DNA of 60,234 nt from Coriobacteriia bacterium (GTDB taxonomy: Bacteria > Actinomycetota > Coriobacteriia > Coriobacteriales > Eggerthellaceae). The stretch is taken from the NCBI GenBank assembly GCA_030530215.1, contig JAUMVJ010000011.1, positions 1-60,234 of the forward strand, written 5' to 3'. Positions 45,179 to 55,556 of the stretch are shown here, piece by piece (position 1 is the first letter of the stretch; each line of letters starts with the position of its first letter). A program made the position numbers and the translations under genes. A model generated the notes under the pieces. The model was not told the origin of the DNA and searched no databases. It saw only the letters and a program-made list of their open reading frames with translations.

Positions 45179-46608
45179 TTGTGTCTCCTGGTGCTTGTGC
45201 GCGTGCCCGCGCGAGTGCCGTCTGCGCTATAAGAACGGACACGGGTCCGATTCATGCTCGAATGGTATTCGGGGACTGTGCTCGTTGTCTTCCGGCGATC
45301 CTGCTCGGCGGGTAAGGCCTGCGAAACAACGCTTAAATTGCTGCGGCGGCGCTCATGGACGTCGCCCTGGCCCTCTTGGCCCATGCCCATAAGCAAAATC
45401 AATCCGACGGTCATCACCGAGCTCAGCATGGAGGAGCCGCCCGAGGAAATGAAGGGCAAGGGCTTGCCCGTAATGGGCGCAAAGGCGATAACGCAATAGA
45501 TGTTCAAGAAAGCCTGGAAGACGATCATGATGGCAAGCGAGCTGGCAACCATGGTGGCAAAAGAGTCTTGGCTTGAAGTGGCAATCTTCAGACCGCCGAG
45601 CAAAAGCACCAAGAACAGGCAGATAACGCCAAGCGCGCCGACCAAGCCCAACTCCTCACCGATGATGGCGAAAATGAAGTCGGTGCTGGCCATGGGCAAA
45701 TACAGCAGCTTCTGATACGAGCCGCCCAGGCCCACACCGAACAAGCCGCCAGCGGCAAGCGCCTTCAAGGAATGCACATGCTGGTATCCGTTGCCATCGG
45801 GATCGGCCCAAGGATTGGTGAAGCTGGTGAATCGCTGCACTCGATACTCCGAGGTGCAAATGGCAGCAACGCCGAACACCACGAATGCAATCATCATGGC
45901 AATAAGCAGCTTGGGCGAATACATCCCACTTGCCCAAAGAAGCGCATACACACCGACCACGCAGATCATGGTGGTGCCCAAGTCGGACTGGCTCCCCAGA
46001 AGGATCGCAAGAGGGACGAACACGCATAAGAGGATCGCGGCATCGGCAAGATGCCTTTCCGACTTAACGCCTCCGCGGATCCTAGCGAACACCCCGAAAA
46101 GCATCGAGCCGAGCAGCGTCGAGGAGAAAACGCCCTCCTTGGCTTGCTTCAAAAAGAGAGCCGCTATCAAAACGAAACCGATTTTGGCGAACTCGGAACC
46201 CTGAATGGTGATCCCGCCCAGGCTAAGCCAGCGCGAGGCGCCGTACTGGGACGTACCGGCAACCGCGGTCGCAACCACCAAAACAAGGCAAATCCAATAG
46301 TAAACCCAGATAAGGCGCGCCATTGAAAAACGGCGAACCAGCGCAACCATCGCGGCCACCACGAAAATTCCCACGAAAACGAAAAGAATCTGCTTCGCGG
46401 CCTCGGAGAATATCGGCTGCCCGTTAGACACCGATTCGATCGAGGAAGCGGAATACACCATCACGATGCCTACGCAAATCAAAAGAGCAGCCGCTATCAG
46501 CACCATGGCCTGTCCCGAGGAAATCCCGGAAAACAGGCCAGTGAGTGAAAACGACGATGCGAAGGACGAAGTGGTTCGTTTAGGTTGTTTGTTTCGACCT
46601 TTGCTCAT
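45175..46608 (-). CDS. ftsW: Lipid II polymerase FtsW
   Basis: A 477-residue SEDS glycosyltransferase with about ten membrane helices. GASRWLSLGGITIQGSEFAK, GFLFVGL-like loops and PLPFISSGGSSM are SEDS signatures. The C-terminal 70 residues are polar and basic. Pairs with the class B PBP upstream in the run. Confidence 0.95.
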   Translation of the reverse strand: MSKGRNKQPKRTTSSFASSFSLTGLFSGISSGQAMVLIAAALLICVGIVMVYSASSIESVSNGQPIFSEAAKQILFVFVGIFVVAAMVALVRRFSMARLIWVYYWICLVLVVATAVAGTSQYGASRWLSLGGITIQGSEFAKIGFVLIAALFLKQAKEGVFSSTLLGSMLFGVFARIRGGVKSERHLADAAILLCVFVPLAILLGSQSDLGTTMICVVGVYALLWASGMYSPKLLIAMMIAFVVFGVAAICTSEYRVQRFTSFTNPWADPDGNGYQHVHSLKALAAGGLFGVGLGGSYQKLLYLPMASTDFIFAIIGEELGLVGALGVICLFLVLLLGGLKIATSSQDSFATMVASSLAIMIVFQAFLNIYCVIAFAPITGKPLPFISSGGSSMLSSVMTVGLILLMGMGQEGQGDVHERRRSNLSVVSQALPAEQDRRKTTSTVPEYHSSMNRTRVRSYSADGTRAGTRTSTRRHK

Positions 46609-46619
46609 CTTCCTACCTT

Positions 46620-48104
46620 TTAAGCTCCCTGCCTACGTGCGCGCTCGGCGACCATTCCCTTGAACACACGGCCTCGTTCCTCGAAGCCGCTGAACTCGTC
46701 GAAGGAGGCGCAGGCAGGCGACAAAACGACGATGTCCCCCGCGCTTGCATGCGCAATGCCCGCATCAAGGGCATCCTCCATCTTGCCTGCCGAATAGTGA
46801 GGAAGCTTGGAGTCCTCAAAGGCGGCAAGGAAACGCGCACCGGCATCCCCGAAGCAAACGACCGCCTTGCAATGTGCCTCGGACTCGGCCACGAGCTCGG
46901 AAAGATCCGTGCCTTTATCGTCGCCGCCAAGAAGAACGATCGGACGCTCGGCGCCAAAAGCCGCCAGGGCCTTTAGGGTTGCGTCAACGTTGGTTGCCTT
47001 GGAATCGTTGTAGAAGCGAATACCGGCAACCGTGCCGCAGGGCTCGATACGATGCTCGAGGGGAGCAAAGCTCGTCAAACCTTTGTTCACTTTCTCGGGG
47101 TCAGCGCCCAGGGCAAGTGCTGCAGCCGCTGCGGCCAGGGCGTTAGAGGCATTATGCTCGCCGGCAATCTGCAGCTTGGATGCGGCAACGAGCGTCGTCT
47201 TGACGCCGTTCCACTCCGCCACAAGCTCGTCGGTTGCGCTCAGGTAGGCGGCATTGGCGCTGCCGCACTTCTCGCGCATGCTGGAATGAATGCCATCGGC
47301 GGTGCCCATGGGAATATAGGCAAAACCGCGCTCGGAGTCGGGCGTAGCCTTCAGCTCGCGCACGAAACCGCGTACCACGTCGTTGGTGGCGTCCATAACA
47401 ACAGCCGTACCGCCCTTGGCAAGATTCGCGTAGATCTTCTTCTTCGCAAGAGCGTAGTTTTCCAGGCTGCGGTGCCACTTAACGTGGTCTGGCGTGATGT
47501 TAAGAAGAATGGCAACATCTGGGCAAAAATCGCGCGTGCTGGCCAGCTGGTAAGAAGAAACCTCGGCAACATAGCAATCGGTTTTACCCGCGGCAACTGC
47601 AGCAATGCAGGTGTCACCGATGTTGCCCACCGCCGAAGCCTTCAAACCGCATTCCTTAAGCAGATGCGCTGCCAAGGCGGTCGTGGTCGTTTTGCCGTTG
47701 GTGCCCGTCACGGCCAGCCAACGAGAATCCTTGGCGCTTTCACGCCAGGCGAACTCGACCTCGCTTATGACCTCGGCTGCATGAGCAGCAGCAGCAAGGT
47801 AGAAATCGGAGAACTCGCTGATCCCGGGGCTCGCGATAGCCACATCGTAGCTTTCCTCAAAATCAAAGGTGTCGAAAAGAACGCGTGCGCCCTTGGCCTC
47901 GATCTCCGAGGCGAATTCGGATACGGCAGGGTTTGCGACGCCTGCGGCGACCGTCAAAGATTCAACGCGCGAACCGATCAGGTCAGAGCAATACTCGCTT
48001 ACCGCCTTGCCAGACTTGCCCAAGCCAAGAACCAGCACTCGGCCGAGCTTGGCCGGCGCATGCTTTTTCGTAGGGTCGAACTCAATCGTTTCAGATTTGC
48101 TCAT
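46620..48104 (-). CDS. murD: UDP-N-acetylmuramoylalanine--D-glutamate ligase
   Basis: A 494-residue Mur ligase adding D-Glu. VLGLGKSGKAVSEY, GTNGKTTTTALAAHLL, the AEVSSYQLAST stretch, ILLNITPDHVKWH, and FYNDSKATNVDAT are present. Starts 4 bases after mraY ends. Confidence 0.95.
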   Translation of the reverse strand: MSKSETIEFDPTKKHAPAKLGRVLVLGLGKSGKAVSEYCSDLIGSRVESLTVAAGVANPAVSEFASEIEAKGARVLFDTFDFEESYDVAIASPGISEFSDFYLAAAAHAAEVISEVEFAWRESAKDSRWLAVTGTNGKTTTTALAAHLLKECGLKASAVGNIGDTCIAAVAAGKTDCYVAEVSSYQLASTRDFCPDVAILLNITPDHVKWHRSLENYALAKKKIYANLAKGGTAVVMDATNDVVRGFVRELKATPDSERGFAYIPMGTADGIHSSMREKCGSANAAYLSATDELVAEWNGVKTTLVAASKLQIAGEHNASNALAAAAAALALGADPEKVNKGLTSFAPLEHRIEPCGTVAGIRFYNDSKATNVDATLKALAAFGAERPIVLLGGDDKGTDLSELVAESEAHCKAVVCFGDAGARFLAAFEDSKLPHYSAGKMEDALDAGIAHASAGDIVVLSPACASFDEFSGFEERGRVFKGMVAERARRQGA

Positions 48105-48108
48105 ACGA

Positions 48109-49137
48109 TCACATTCCTAAAGATTGCGCGAAGAAGATTGCAAAGCCCAGGGCTGCCAAGGTGCCGGAGATAATCCAGAAGCGGATAACCACCTTCACCT
48201 CGCTCCAGCCCTTCTTCTCGAAGTGGTGATGAAGGGGCGCCATCAAGAACAGGCGCTTATGAGTGCGCTTGAAATGAAAGACCTGGATCATGACGGACAG
48301 GGCCTCGGCCACGAAAAGCCCGCCGATCAGAAGGCTCAGCACCTCGGTGTTGGTGATAACCGCGATACAGGCCAGGCCCGTGCCAAGCGCCAGCGAGCCG
48401 GTGTCGCCCATGAAGATGTCGGCCGGGTAGGAGTTGAACCACAGAAAACCGATGCAGCAACCAGCCATAGCCGCAGCGATAATGGCCGAGTCGAGCGCAC
48501 CGCACCTGAAGGCGATGGCGGCCATAACCAGCATGACAACCATGACCGTACCTGCCGCCAAGCCATCAAGGCCGTCGGTGAGATTGGTGGCGTTCGACAT
48601 GCCCATGATCAAAATGTCGACGAAAATCACGTAGAGCCACGGGATGGAAATACCCGCAACCGTAGTGGTAAGAATGCCCAGGTCGATAGTGCACACGAAG
48701 GGAATCGCAACGACGGGCTTCACGCCAATCAAGTTGACGACCGCCAAAACGAAGGCGGTGGAAATGGCAAACTGCCCAATAAGCTTCATCTTCGGAGTAA
48801 GGCCGAGCGAGCGCTTCATGGCAACCTTGGTGAAGTCGTCGACGAAACCCAGCGCCGCCGTAAGAAGGATGGCCGCCATAACCAGGCAAGTCTCGGCCTC
48901 AGGCTTGGCGAGCAATATCACAGCCAGGCACATTCCGATAAGCATGATCAGACCGCCCATGGTAGGCGTGCCCTGTTTAACCAGGTGGGTTTCGGGACCG
49001 TCGTCGCGCACCTGCTGGCCGATCAAATGAGCCTGCAAAAACTTGATGAACGGAGGCATCAGCACCATCGTGAAAACAGCCGCAAGAACGACCGCCAAGA
49101 ACACGGTGAAAGTGGGATATGAAGATGCGAAGAACAT
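48109..49137 (-). CDS. mraY: Phospho-MurNAc-pentapeptide transferase
   Basis: A 342-residue multi-pass enzyme forming lipid I. GTPTMGG, LGFVDDFTKVAMKRS (catalytic Asp pair), NATNLTDGLDGLA, FMGDTGSLALG and PLHHHFEKKGWSE are diagnostic. Confidence 0.97.
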   Translation of the reverse strand: MFFASSYPTFTVFLAVVLAAVFTMVLMPPFIKFLQAHLIGQQVRDDGPETHLVKQGTPTMGGLIMLIGMCLAVILLAKPEAETCLVMAAILLTAALGFVDDFTKVAMKRSLGLTPKMKLIGQFAISTAFVLAVVNLIGVKPVVAIPFVCTIDLGILTTTVAGISIPWLYVIFVDILIMGMSNATNLTDGLDGLAAGTVMVVMLVMAAIAFRCGALDSAIIAAAMAGCCIGFLWFNSYPADIFMGDTGSLALGTGLACIAVITNTEVLSLLIGGLFVAEALSVMIQVFHFKRTHKRLFLMAPLHHHFEKKGWSEVKVVIRFWIISGTLAALGFAIFFAQSLGM

Positions 49138-49138
49138 A

Positions 49139-50563
49139 TTAAGCGGTCAACTCCTTGGCGATCTTGTCGAGCTCCATGGAATGCGAAGCCTTGCACAGAA
49201 CTGCATCCCCCGGCTCAAGGAAAGATTCAAGATAGGAAAGCGCCTCCTCGCGCGTGGCGAAGCAAGCGGTGTCTGATTCGGGATAGCCCTGTTCCACCGC
49301 AGCGCTAGCGATGAGATGCGACAGCTCGCCGATGCACACTAGTTTGTTCACCGGCAAGGGGGCAATAAACGTGCCAACCGAACGGTGGCAGGCCTCAGCA
49401 AAGCTTCCCAACTCGCCCATATCGCCCAAAACAGCAACGCGCCTGCCGGGCACGTCCATAGCGCAAAACATTGAAAGCGAGGCCTTCATGGAATCGGGGT
49501 TGGCGTTGTAGGCATCGTTCACCACGGTGATGCCGCCGCGCCCGGGCAGAATTTCCTGGCGCCCCAATTCAGGCAAGGAAGTTTTAAGGGCACTCACAAT
49601 AGCGTTTGAAGAAACCCCGACCGAGAAAGCCAGGGCGGCAGCGGCGCAGGCGTTGGAAACATTGTGCGCGCCGCGCAGCTCCATGCTCGCCTTGTGCGCA
49701 CCGTCGGGCAAATGCAAAACAAAATGCGGGCGACCGGTGTCGTCAAGGGACACATCACTTGCCCAGGCATACGCATCCTTGGAGGCGCCAGTGCCATCGA
49801 AGTCCAAAACCTCGATATTCTTTTCCTTAACCTGAGCTGCCTCGCAAACAAGGTCGAAACGCTCGTCGGCAAGATTGAGCACCGCCTTGCCCCCTTCAGG
49901 GAGCGCAGCCACGGCCTCGGCCTTGGCACGGGCGATGGCCTCGCGTGAACCCAGAAGCTCGATATGGCACTCACCGCAATTGGTTACCAGAGCGATATCG
50001 GGCTTAACGAACTCGCACAGCGATGCAAGCTGGCCCGATCCGCGCATGCCCATCTCGACGACAACCATCTGGGTGTCCGCATCGGCCTGCAACAGAGTCT
50101 TCGGAACGCCGAGCTCGTTGTTCTGGTTGGCATGCGTGGCCACAGTGGCAAAGGTGGTCGACAGGATGTCGCGAACGAGGTTCTTCGTGGTTGTCTTGCC
50201 CACCGATCCGGTAAGGGCGATAACCGTCCCCTTCAGATGGCTGCGCCAGTGCGCGGCCAAGCCTGTGACGGCCTGGTAGGTGTCGGCAACCTGATACACG
50301 TAGGCGCCCTTGGCGGAAGCAAGCTCATAAACGCTTTCGTCGAGCTCGGAACTTACCAGCACCACCGCGGCACCGGCCGCAAGCGCCTGAGGAACGAAAT
50401 TGTGCCCGTCGACGCGGTTGCCCGGCAAGGCAACATACACATCACCCGGGGCAACCTCGCGCGAGTCCCACGTAAGGCCGCACGCCTCAAGGTCAGGGTT
50501 ACCTGGGGCAGATTTAAGCTGCCCCGAGACGTAATCGCCAATAACTTGTGCATTCAAACGCAT
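49139..50563 (-). CDS. murF: UDP-MurNAc-tripeptide--D-Ala-D-Ala ligase
   Basis: A 474-residue Mur ligase adding D-Ala-D-Ala. DSREVAPGDVYVALPG, P-loop GSVGKTTTKNLV, NELGVPKTLL, GMRGSGQL and NDAYNANPDSMKASL are present. One base separates it from mraY. Confidence 0.96.
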   Translation of the reverse strand: MRLNAQVIGDYVSGQLKSAPGNPDLEACGLTWDSREVAPGDVYVALPGNRVDGHNFVPQALAAGAAVVLVSSELDESVYELASAKGAYVYQVADTYQAVTGLAAHWRSHLKGTVIALTGSVGKTTTKNLVRDILSTTFATVATHANQNNELGVPKTLLQADADTQMVVVEMGMRGSGQLASLCEFVKPDIALVTNCGECHIELLGSREAIARAKAEAVAALPEGGKAVLNLADERFDLVCEAAQVKEKNIEVLDFDGTGASKDAYAWASDVSLDDTGRPHFVLHLPDGAHKASMELRGAHNVSNACAAAALAFSVGVSSNAIVSALKTSLPELGRQEILPGRGGITVVNDAYNANPDSMKASLSMFCAMDVPGRRVAVLGDMGELGSFAEACHRSVGTFIAPLPVNKLVCIGELSHLIASAAVEQGYPESDTACFATREEALSYLESFLEPGDAVLCKASHSMELDKIAKELTA

Positions 50564-50572
50564 GTTTGAATC

Positions 50573-52051
50573 CTAACTGAAAAGCTTATTAAGAACGCCC
50601 TGCGCCACCTCGACGTCGTCGAAGTGCAACTTCTCGGTTCCCACGATTTGGTAATCCTCGTGGCCCTTGCCCGCGATCAGCACGGCGTCACCCGGATTGG
50701 CCAGCTTGATGGCCAGCTCGATGGCATGAGCGCGATCGGCCTCGACCTCAAAGCGGCCTTCGCCGCCCACCATGCCGGGCAGAATGTCTTCGATGATTGC
50801 CGCAGGGTCCTCGGTGCGCGGGTTGTCCGAAGTCACAACCGCGTGATCAGCCGAAAGTGCAGCCTTACCCATGATGGGTCGCTTGGAAGAATCGCGGTCG
50901 CCGCCGCAGCCGAAGACAACGATGGTCTTGCCGTCGGTCAGAGCGGAAACGGATGAAATGGCCTTTTCGAGGGCATCAGGCGTATGGGCGTAATCGACGT
51001 AAACGCGAACATCGCCGTCGTTTTGCGCATGAACACGCTGGATGCGACCAGGAACCGCAGGCGCATCTTTAAGGGCGCTGGCAACGGCGGGGGCAGAATA
51101 GCCCAGCTGCAGACCGATGCCGAAGGCCGTCATAATGTTCTCCACGTTGAACCTGCCCACCAAAGGATAGGTGAAAGCGATGTCCTGGCCCTTCACATCA
51201 AGGGTCACCGTAGTGGACGCGGAGCCGTACTCAACCTTGCGAGGATGAATCTGGGCCTCGGGCGCAAAGCCCGTGGTGATAACGGAGTCGCCGTTGCTCG
51301 AGCAGCGAGCGAGCAGCTCCTTGCCGTATGCACTATCGATGTTGATAACGCGCTTGGCCGGATAATCCTTGGAGAACAAACGGGCCTTGGCCTCAAAGTA
51401 AGCCTCAAACGTGCGATGGTAATCCAGGTGATCCTGGGTCAAATTGGTGAAAGCGGTGACCGCGAACTTGCTTGCCCAGGTGCGCTCCAGGTCGAGCGCA
51501 TGCGAGCTTACCTCCATGGTAACCACGCCGCAGCCAGCGTCGCGCATCTCGGCGAAGAGCTCCTGGAGCTCGGTCGACTCGGGAGTGGTGCGCTCGGAGC
51601 TGTGGGCCTTGCCGTCGATGACGGTGCTAACCGTACCGATTAGGCCCGTCCGCTGGCCCATGACCTGGGCGATATGGTCAACCAAATAAGTGGTGGTCGT
51701 CTTACCGTTGGTACCGGTCACGCCAACCAGGGAAAAACTTTTAGAAGCGTCACCATGGAAACGTGCCGCGATGTGGGCCATGGCCTTGCGGCTGTCGGAA
51801 ACGACAACAAGCGTCACATCGCTCGCATCGGCCAAGACCAAAGGGCGCTCGCACACAACAACGTGCGCGCCGCGGTCGATGGCATCCTGCGCGAAGGTGT
51901 GGCCGTCGGTCTTCAGGCCGACAATGCAGCAGAAGGCGTCGCCAGGATTTACTTTATTGCTGCTATTCGCGATGCCGGTGACCATCTCGTCTTCGTTGCC
52001 GAGGATGGTACACTCAAGCCCCTCGAAAAGTTCTTTGCAGGTCATACCCAT
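50573..52051 (-). CDS. murE: UDP-MurNAc-dipeptide--meso-diaminopimelate ligase
   Basis: A 492-residue Mur ligase for stem position 3. GTNGKTTTTYLVDHI and EVSSHALDLER mark it; TSDNPRTEDP carries DNPR, the meso-diaminopimelate specificity motif, so the wall is probably A1-gamma type rather than Lys type (inference from the motif). Confidence 0.95.
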   Translation of the reverse strand: MGMTCKELFEGLECTILGNEDEMVTGIANSSNKVNPGDAFCCIVGLKTDGHTFAQDAIDRGAHVVVCERPLVLADASDVTLVVVSDSRKAMAHIAARFHGDASKSFSLVGVTGTNGKTTTTYLVDHIAQVMGQRTGLIGTVSTVIDGKAHSSERTTPESTELQELFAEMRDAGCGVVTMEVSSHALDLERTWASKFAVTAFTNLTQDHLDYHRTFEAYFEAKARLFSKDYPAKRVINIDSAYGKELLARCSSNGDSVITTGFAPEAQIHPRKVEYGSASTTVTLDVKGQDIAFTYPLVGRFNVENIMTAFGIGLQLGYSAPAVASALKDAPAVPGRIQRVHAQNDGDVRVYVDYAHTPDALEKAISSVSALTDGKTIVVFGCGGDRDSSKRPIMGKAALSADHAVVTSDNPRTEDPAAIIEDILPGMVGGEGRFEVEADRAHAIELAIKLANPGDAVLIAGKGHEDYQIVGTEKLHFDDVEVAQGVLNKLFS

Positions 52052-52057
52052 ACGACG

Positions 52058-53998
52058 TCACTCCTGAGTAATGTTGTAGCGTTCTACGGCGAAGGTCATT
52101 ATATCGTTAAACGCTTGGACGGTCTGATACATGCCCGGCACCTGCGTGGCATCCACATAACAAACAAGGTTCTTTGAAGCTCCGGGGATAAAGCCGCAGA
52201 AGCTGATGTTGTACACGCCATGGCCGTACTCGCCGTTGGAGTTCACGGTCTGCGCTGTACCCGTCTTGCCGGCAACCTTGAAACCATCGATTGCCGCATC
52301 AGGCGCTGTGCCGTCCTCGACAACCGCCTCCATCATCTTGATCAAAGACTTAAGGGCGTCCTTGTTCTTAACGATCTCCTCGCTGTCGTAGCTTTTCGTA
52401 TCGTTGTCGGAGGGGATGCTGACCAGGAAATGCGGCGTGTTCGCCACACCGTTGTTGGCAAGGGCGCCGTAGAAGCGAACCAGCGAGATGCCCGAGGTAG
52501 TAACGCCCTGACCGAAGCTGATGTTGTACTGCTGGGCCTTGGACCAATCCTTGTAGTCGGCGATGCTTCCCGACGCCTCCGCGGGGTAGTCGACGCCGGT
52601 CTTGCCGGCAAGGCCGTAGCGCTTGATGTATTTGGCCATCTTCTTTGCGCCAAGGTTCTTCGCAATCAAGGACATACCCACGTTCGAAGAATCAGCGATG
52701 ATCTTGGTGGTGCTCATCGTTTCGGCGCCGCGCTCATGCGAGTCGCTGATGGTGAAATCGCCGACCTTCAAACTGGAGGGGCAGTAGTAGTTCTGACCCG
52801 CCTTGGTGGTGCCAGCCTCTAGCGCGGCAAGCATGATGGCGGGCTTAAACACCGAACCCGGCTCGTAGGCGAAGTTGATGCCATTCATGTTGGTGGCACC
52901 TTCCTTAACCTTGGAGGTGTCGGTGATGTCGAAGGTGGGCGAGCCCGCGCAGGCAACTATCTCACCGGTCGAGGCGTCCATGACGATGCCCGACTCGGTT
53001 TCGGCCGAAACGCTCTTCGCGTTGACCTCGAGCGCCTTTTCCACCGCTTCCTGCATTTCGATATCAATTGAGACGACGATGTCCTTGCCGGCTACGGCCT
53101 CCTTCGTTGTGGAGCTGGAGCCGGGAATCAAAACGCCGTCGCGGCTATACGAAGCCACCCTCTCGCCGGAGCTGCCGGAAAGAATGTCGTTGTAATAGCG
53201 CTCCAGGCCGGTAACGCCCGTGAGCTGATTATCTTCGCCGGTGGTAAGCGTGCCGATCACTTGGCTACCGATGGAGCCGCAGGGGTAAATTCGCTTATTG
53301 GACTTCTCGTAGTCCAGGCCTTCGATCCCTAGCGCAGTGATCTTGTCCTTCAGGTCCTCATCAGCATTCTTGTAGAGATACTGGAAGTTCTTATCGGCCG
53401 TGAGCTTCTCGGTGTAGTCGGCCTTCTTGCCGCCGCAGTTTTCCACCAGGAAGTCCGCAATGGTATTAACCTGCTCCGCGCTTAGCATGTGCGGATGGCA
53501 GAAGATGTTGATGGTGTCCACCGTGGTTGCGAGGATAGTGCCGTTGCAATCGTAGATGGTTCCGCGCACTGCCGGGATGGTATAGGTCTGCACTGCCTGG
53601 CCGCCGCTTGAAGATTGGATGCCCTCGGAATCGATAAGCTGCACCCAAATCAGACGACCGCAGGCAACCAAAGCCAGCAGCAAGAAGAGCATGAAAGCAA
53701 CGGCGTAAATGCCGGGGATGCCGAAAATGCCAAAGCCCCCTAGATAATCATGGGAAGATGCCGCCTGATTGCGGCCACTGCGCGTTGATCGTGCACCTCG
53801 GGATGCGCGAGATTCATGCGCCTGCGCACTTGCGGAGTCAAAGCCCGAGCGGGCGCTGCGAGAGCTTCGGGCGTTTGATCGTCTTTCGTTGTCCATGCGA
53901 TAAGAGTCACGCGAAGAACTGCGCGCACTCCTGCGCTCACCTTCCGGGCGAGACGAACGATTCCGCCCCTCCCGTCCATTGCCAAAGCTATCGCGCAT
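52058..53998 (-). CDS. ftsI: Class B penicillin-binding protein (FtsI/PBP2-type)
   Basis: A 646-residue septal transpeptidase. A basic Arg/Ser tail (1-85), a membrane helix (about 92-113), a PBP dimer domain, and the transpeptidase with S382-V-F-K385, S437-S-N439 and K568-T-G570. No PASTA domains. Works with FtsW. Confidence 0.95.
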   Translation of the reverse strand: MRDSFGNGREGRNRSSRPEGERRSARSSSRDSYRMDNERRSNARSSRSARSGFDSASAQAHESRASRGARSTRSGRNQAASSHDYLGGFGIFGIPGIYAVAFMLFLLLALVACGRLIWVQLIDSEGIQSSSGGQAVQTYTIPAVRGTIYDCNGTILATTVDTINIFCHPHMLSAEQVNTIADFLVENCGGKKADYTEKLTADKNFQYLYKNADEDLKDKITALGIEGLDYEKSNKRIYPCGSIGSQVIGTLTTGEDNQLTGVTGLERYYNDILSGSSGERVASYSRDGVLIPGSSSTTKEAVAGKDIVVSIDIEMQEAVEKALEVNAKSVSAETESGIVMDASTGEIVACAGSPTFDITDTSKVKEGATNMNGINFAYEPGSVFKPAIMLAALEAGTTKAGQNYYCPSSLKVGDFTISDSHERGAETMSTTKIIADSSNVGMSLIAKNLGAKKMAKYIKRYGLAGKTGVDYPAEASGSIADYKDWSKAQQYNISFGQGVTTSGISLVRFYGALANNGVANTPHFLVSIPSDNDTKSYDSEEIVKNKDALKSLIKMMEAVVEDGTAPDAAIDGFKVAGKTGTAQTVNSNGEYGHGVYNISFCGFIPGASKNLVCYVDATQVPGMYQTVQAFNDIMTFAVERYNITQE

Positions 53999-54003
53999 GC
54001 GGC

Positions 54004-54498
54004 TTATTCCTTAGCCACCGCAGCCAAGCTCAAAGACAAGGACAAATTACCGGCGGCGTCCGTCTTCACAACGTCCTTGGAGAGCTTGATGGTCTCGGAG
54101 CTTTCCGCCGCGGACATGCCGAGCTTTTCCGCCTTGTCACGCAGGTTGGTGGGGCTTGCCACCAGGCTCTTCTGGATGGTGAGCGAAGTGGTTTCAGATT
54201 CGAGATCGCTAATCTGGGTGCGCAGCTCGCTCGTCTGCTGAGCAGTGTTATAGGAAAAACCAACAATCGTGATCTTCGCAATCGAAGCGATGGCGAAAAC
54301 CAAAATCAAGGCGATGATGGGTTTGGCAAGGGAGCGCAGGTCTATCCCGTGCGATTGAGACTTGCCCCCGCGGACAACGCGAACCCTCGCCCCTGAGGGC
54401 TTGGCGGTCCTGCGCTCGGTGCGCGAGGGGTTAGCTGCAGGGGAAGAATATTTGCGCCGTGCGGGAGCGGCCGCATTGGCGAGTGCTGGTGCTGCCAT
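54004..54498 (-). CDS. ftsL: FtsL-like division protein
   Basis: A 164-residue bitopic protein: basic cytoplasmic tail, one helix (IIALILVFAIASIAKITIVG), then a coiled coil (SELRTQISDLESETTSL) and the RDKAEKLGM segment common to FtsL. AAGGAGG lies 8 bases upstream. Called on topology and position between rsmH and ftsI. Confidence 0.85.
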   Translation of the reverse strand: MAAPALANAAAPARRKYSSPAANPSRTERRTAKPSGARVRVVRGGKSQSHGIDLRSLAKPIIALILVFAIASIAKITIVGFSYNTAQQTSELRTQISDLESETTSLTIQKSLVASPTNLRDKAEKLGMSAAESSETIKLSKDVVKTDAAGNLSLSLSLAAVAKE

Positions 54499-54560
54499 GT
54501 TGCGACCTCCTTACCGTGGGCGCTTGCGTTTCATTTATCCTTAGCGCCCCAATAAGAGCT

Positions 54561-55529
54561 CTAAGCGTTTTCGTCCAAGCGCATCGCCACGCGGAGTTTC
54601 GCACTCCTGCTGCGAGCATTGCGCTCGATTTCCTCTTTGCAAGGAAGAGTGGGCTTCCTTGTGATGACTTTGAGTACCGGCTTGTTGCCGCACACGCATA
54701 CCGGCAAGTCGGGCGGGCAGGTGCAGCCTTGCGAGAATTCGCGGAACATATCCTTGACGATCCGGTCCTCGAGCGAGTGATAGCTGATAACCGCTATCCT
54801 TCCGCCCGGGTTAAGCCAACGGATGGCCGATTCCAAACCGCGCTTTAAGACGTCCAGCTCGCCGTTCACCTCGATGCGTAGGGCCTGGAAGGTTCGCTTC
54901 GCCGGATGACCGCCGCTGCGCCTTGCCGAAGCAGGGACGGCAGCCTTGATGATCTCGACAAGCTGCTCGCTTTCGGTGATGGGGGCTTTCTTGCGCGCCT
55001 CTACCACGAAGTCGACGATGCGGCTTGCCCATTTCTCATCGGAGTAATGCCGGATGATCCGAGCGAGATCTGCTGCGTTATAGTTGTTGATGATCTCTGC
55101 TGCGGTTAGAGTTTGATTGCTCGGGTTCATCCGCATATCCAAAGGGCCGTTCTCTTTAAAAGAGAAGCCGCGGGATGGCGTGTCGATCTGCACGGAGGAA
55201 ACACCTATATCGAACAGAATTCCGTCGATTCCAGGTATTTCAGCCTCGGTGAGCAGACGATCCAGGTCCCCGAAGTTTCCCGCAAGCACACTTATCTCCG
55301 GGCGCGACTCAGCTGGCAGGGCCATCAAGCGCTCGGTGGCGGCAGCGCGGGCTACCTCATCTTGGTCGATGCCGATCAAACGGCCCTCGGGCCCTAAGAT
55401 CTTGGCAACTTCCAAAGAATGTCCCGCCCCTCCGAGCGTTGCGTCCACGAACGTGTGGTGTGGTTGAAGTGCGAGTTGCTCCAGGCACTCGGAGAGGAGG
55501 ACAGGGATATGCCGGTATTCGCTTGTCAT
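54561..55529 (-). CDS. rsmH: 16S rRNA (cytosine(1402)-N(4))-methyltransferase
   Basis: A 322-residue SAM methyltransferase acting on C1402. HIPVLLSECLEQL, DATLGGAGHS (SAM site), GIDQDEVA, ILFDIGVSSVQID and FQALRIEVNGEL, SYHSLEDRIVK are characteristic. Confidence 0.97.
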   Translation of the reverse strand: MTSEYRHIPVLLSECLEQLALQPHHTFVDATLGGAGHSLEVAKILGPEGRLIGIDQDEVARAAATERLMALPAESRPEISVLAGNFGDLDRLLTEAEIPGIDGILFDIGVSSVQIDTPSRGFSFKENGPLDMRMNPSNQTLTAAEIINNYNAADLARIIRHYSDEKWASRIVDFVVEARKKAPITESEQLVEIIKAAVPASARRSGGHPAKRTFQALRIEVNGELDVLKRGLESAIRWLNPGGRIAVISYHSLEDRIVKDMFREFSQGCTCPPDLPVCVCGNKPVLKVITRKPTLPCKEEIERNARSRSAKLRVAMRLDENA

Positions 55530-55556
55530 CGTTCTTCGATACCCAACCTTGGTCTT

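Noticed and set aside
48124..49122. 332-codon plus-strand frame opposite mraY
   Set aside because: Composition is low-complexity His/Gln/Asp typical of an antisense of membrane-protein codons; mraY motifs are decisive on the other strand.
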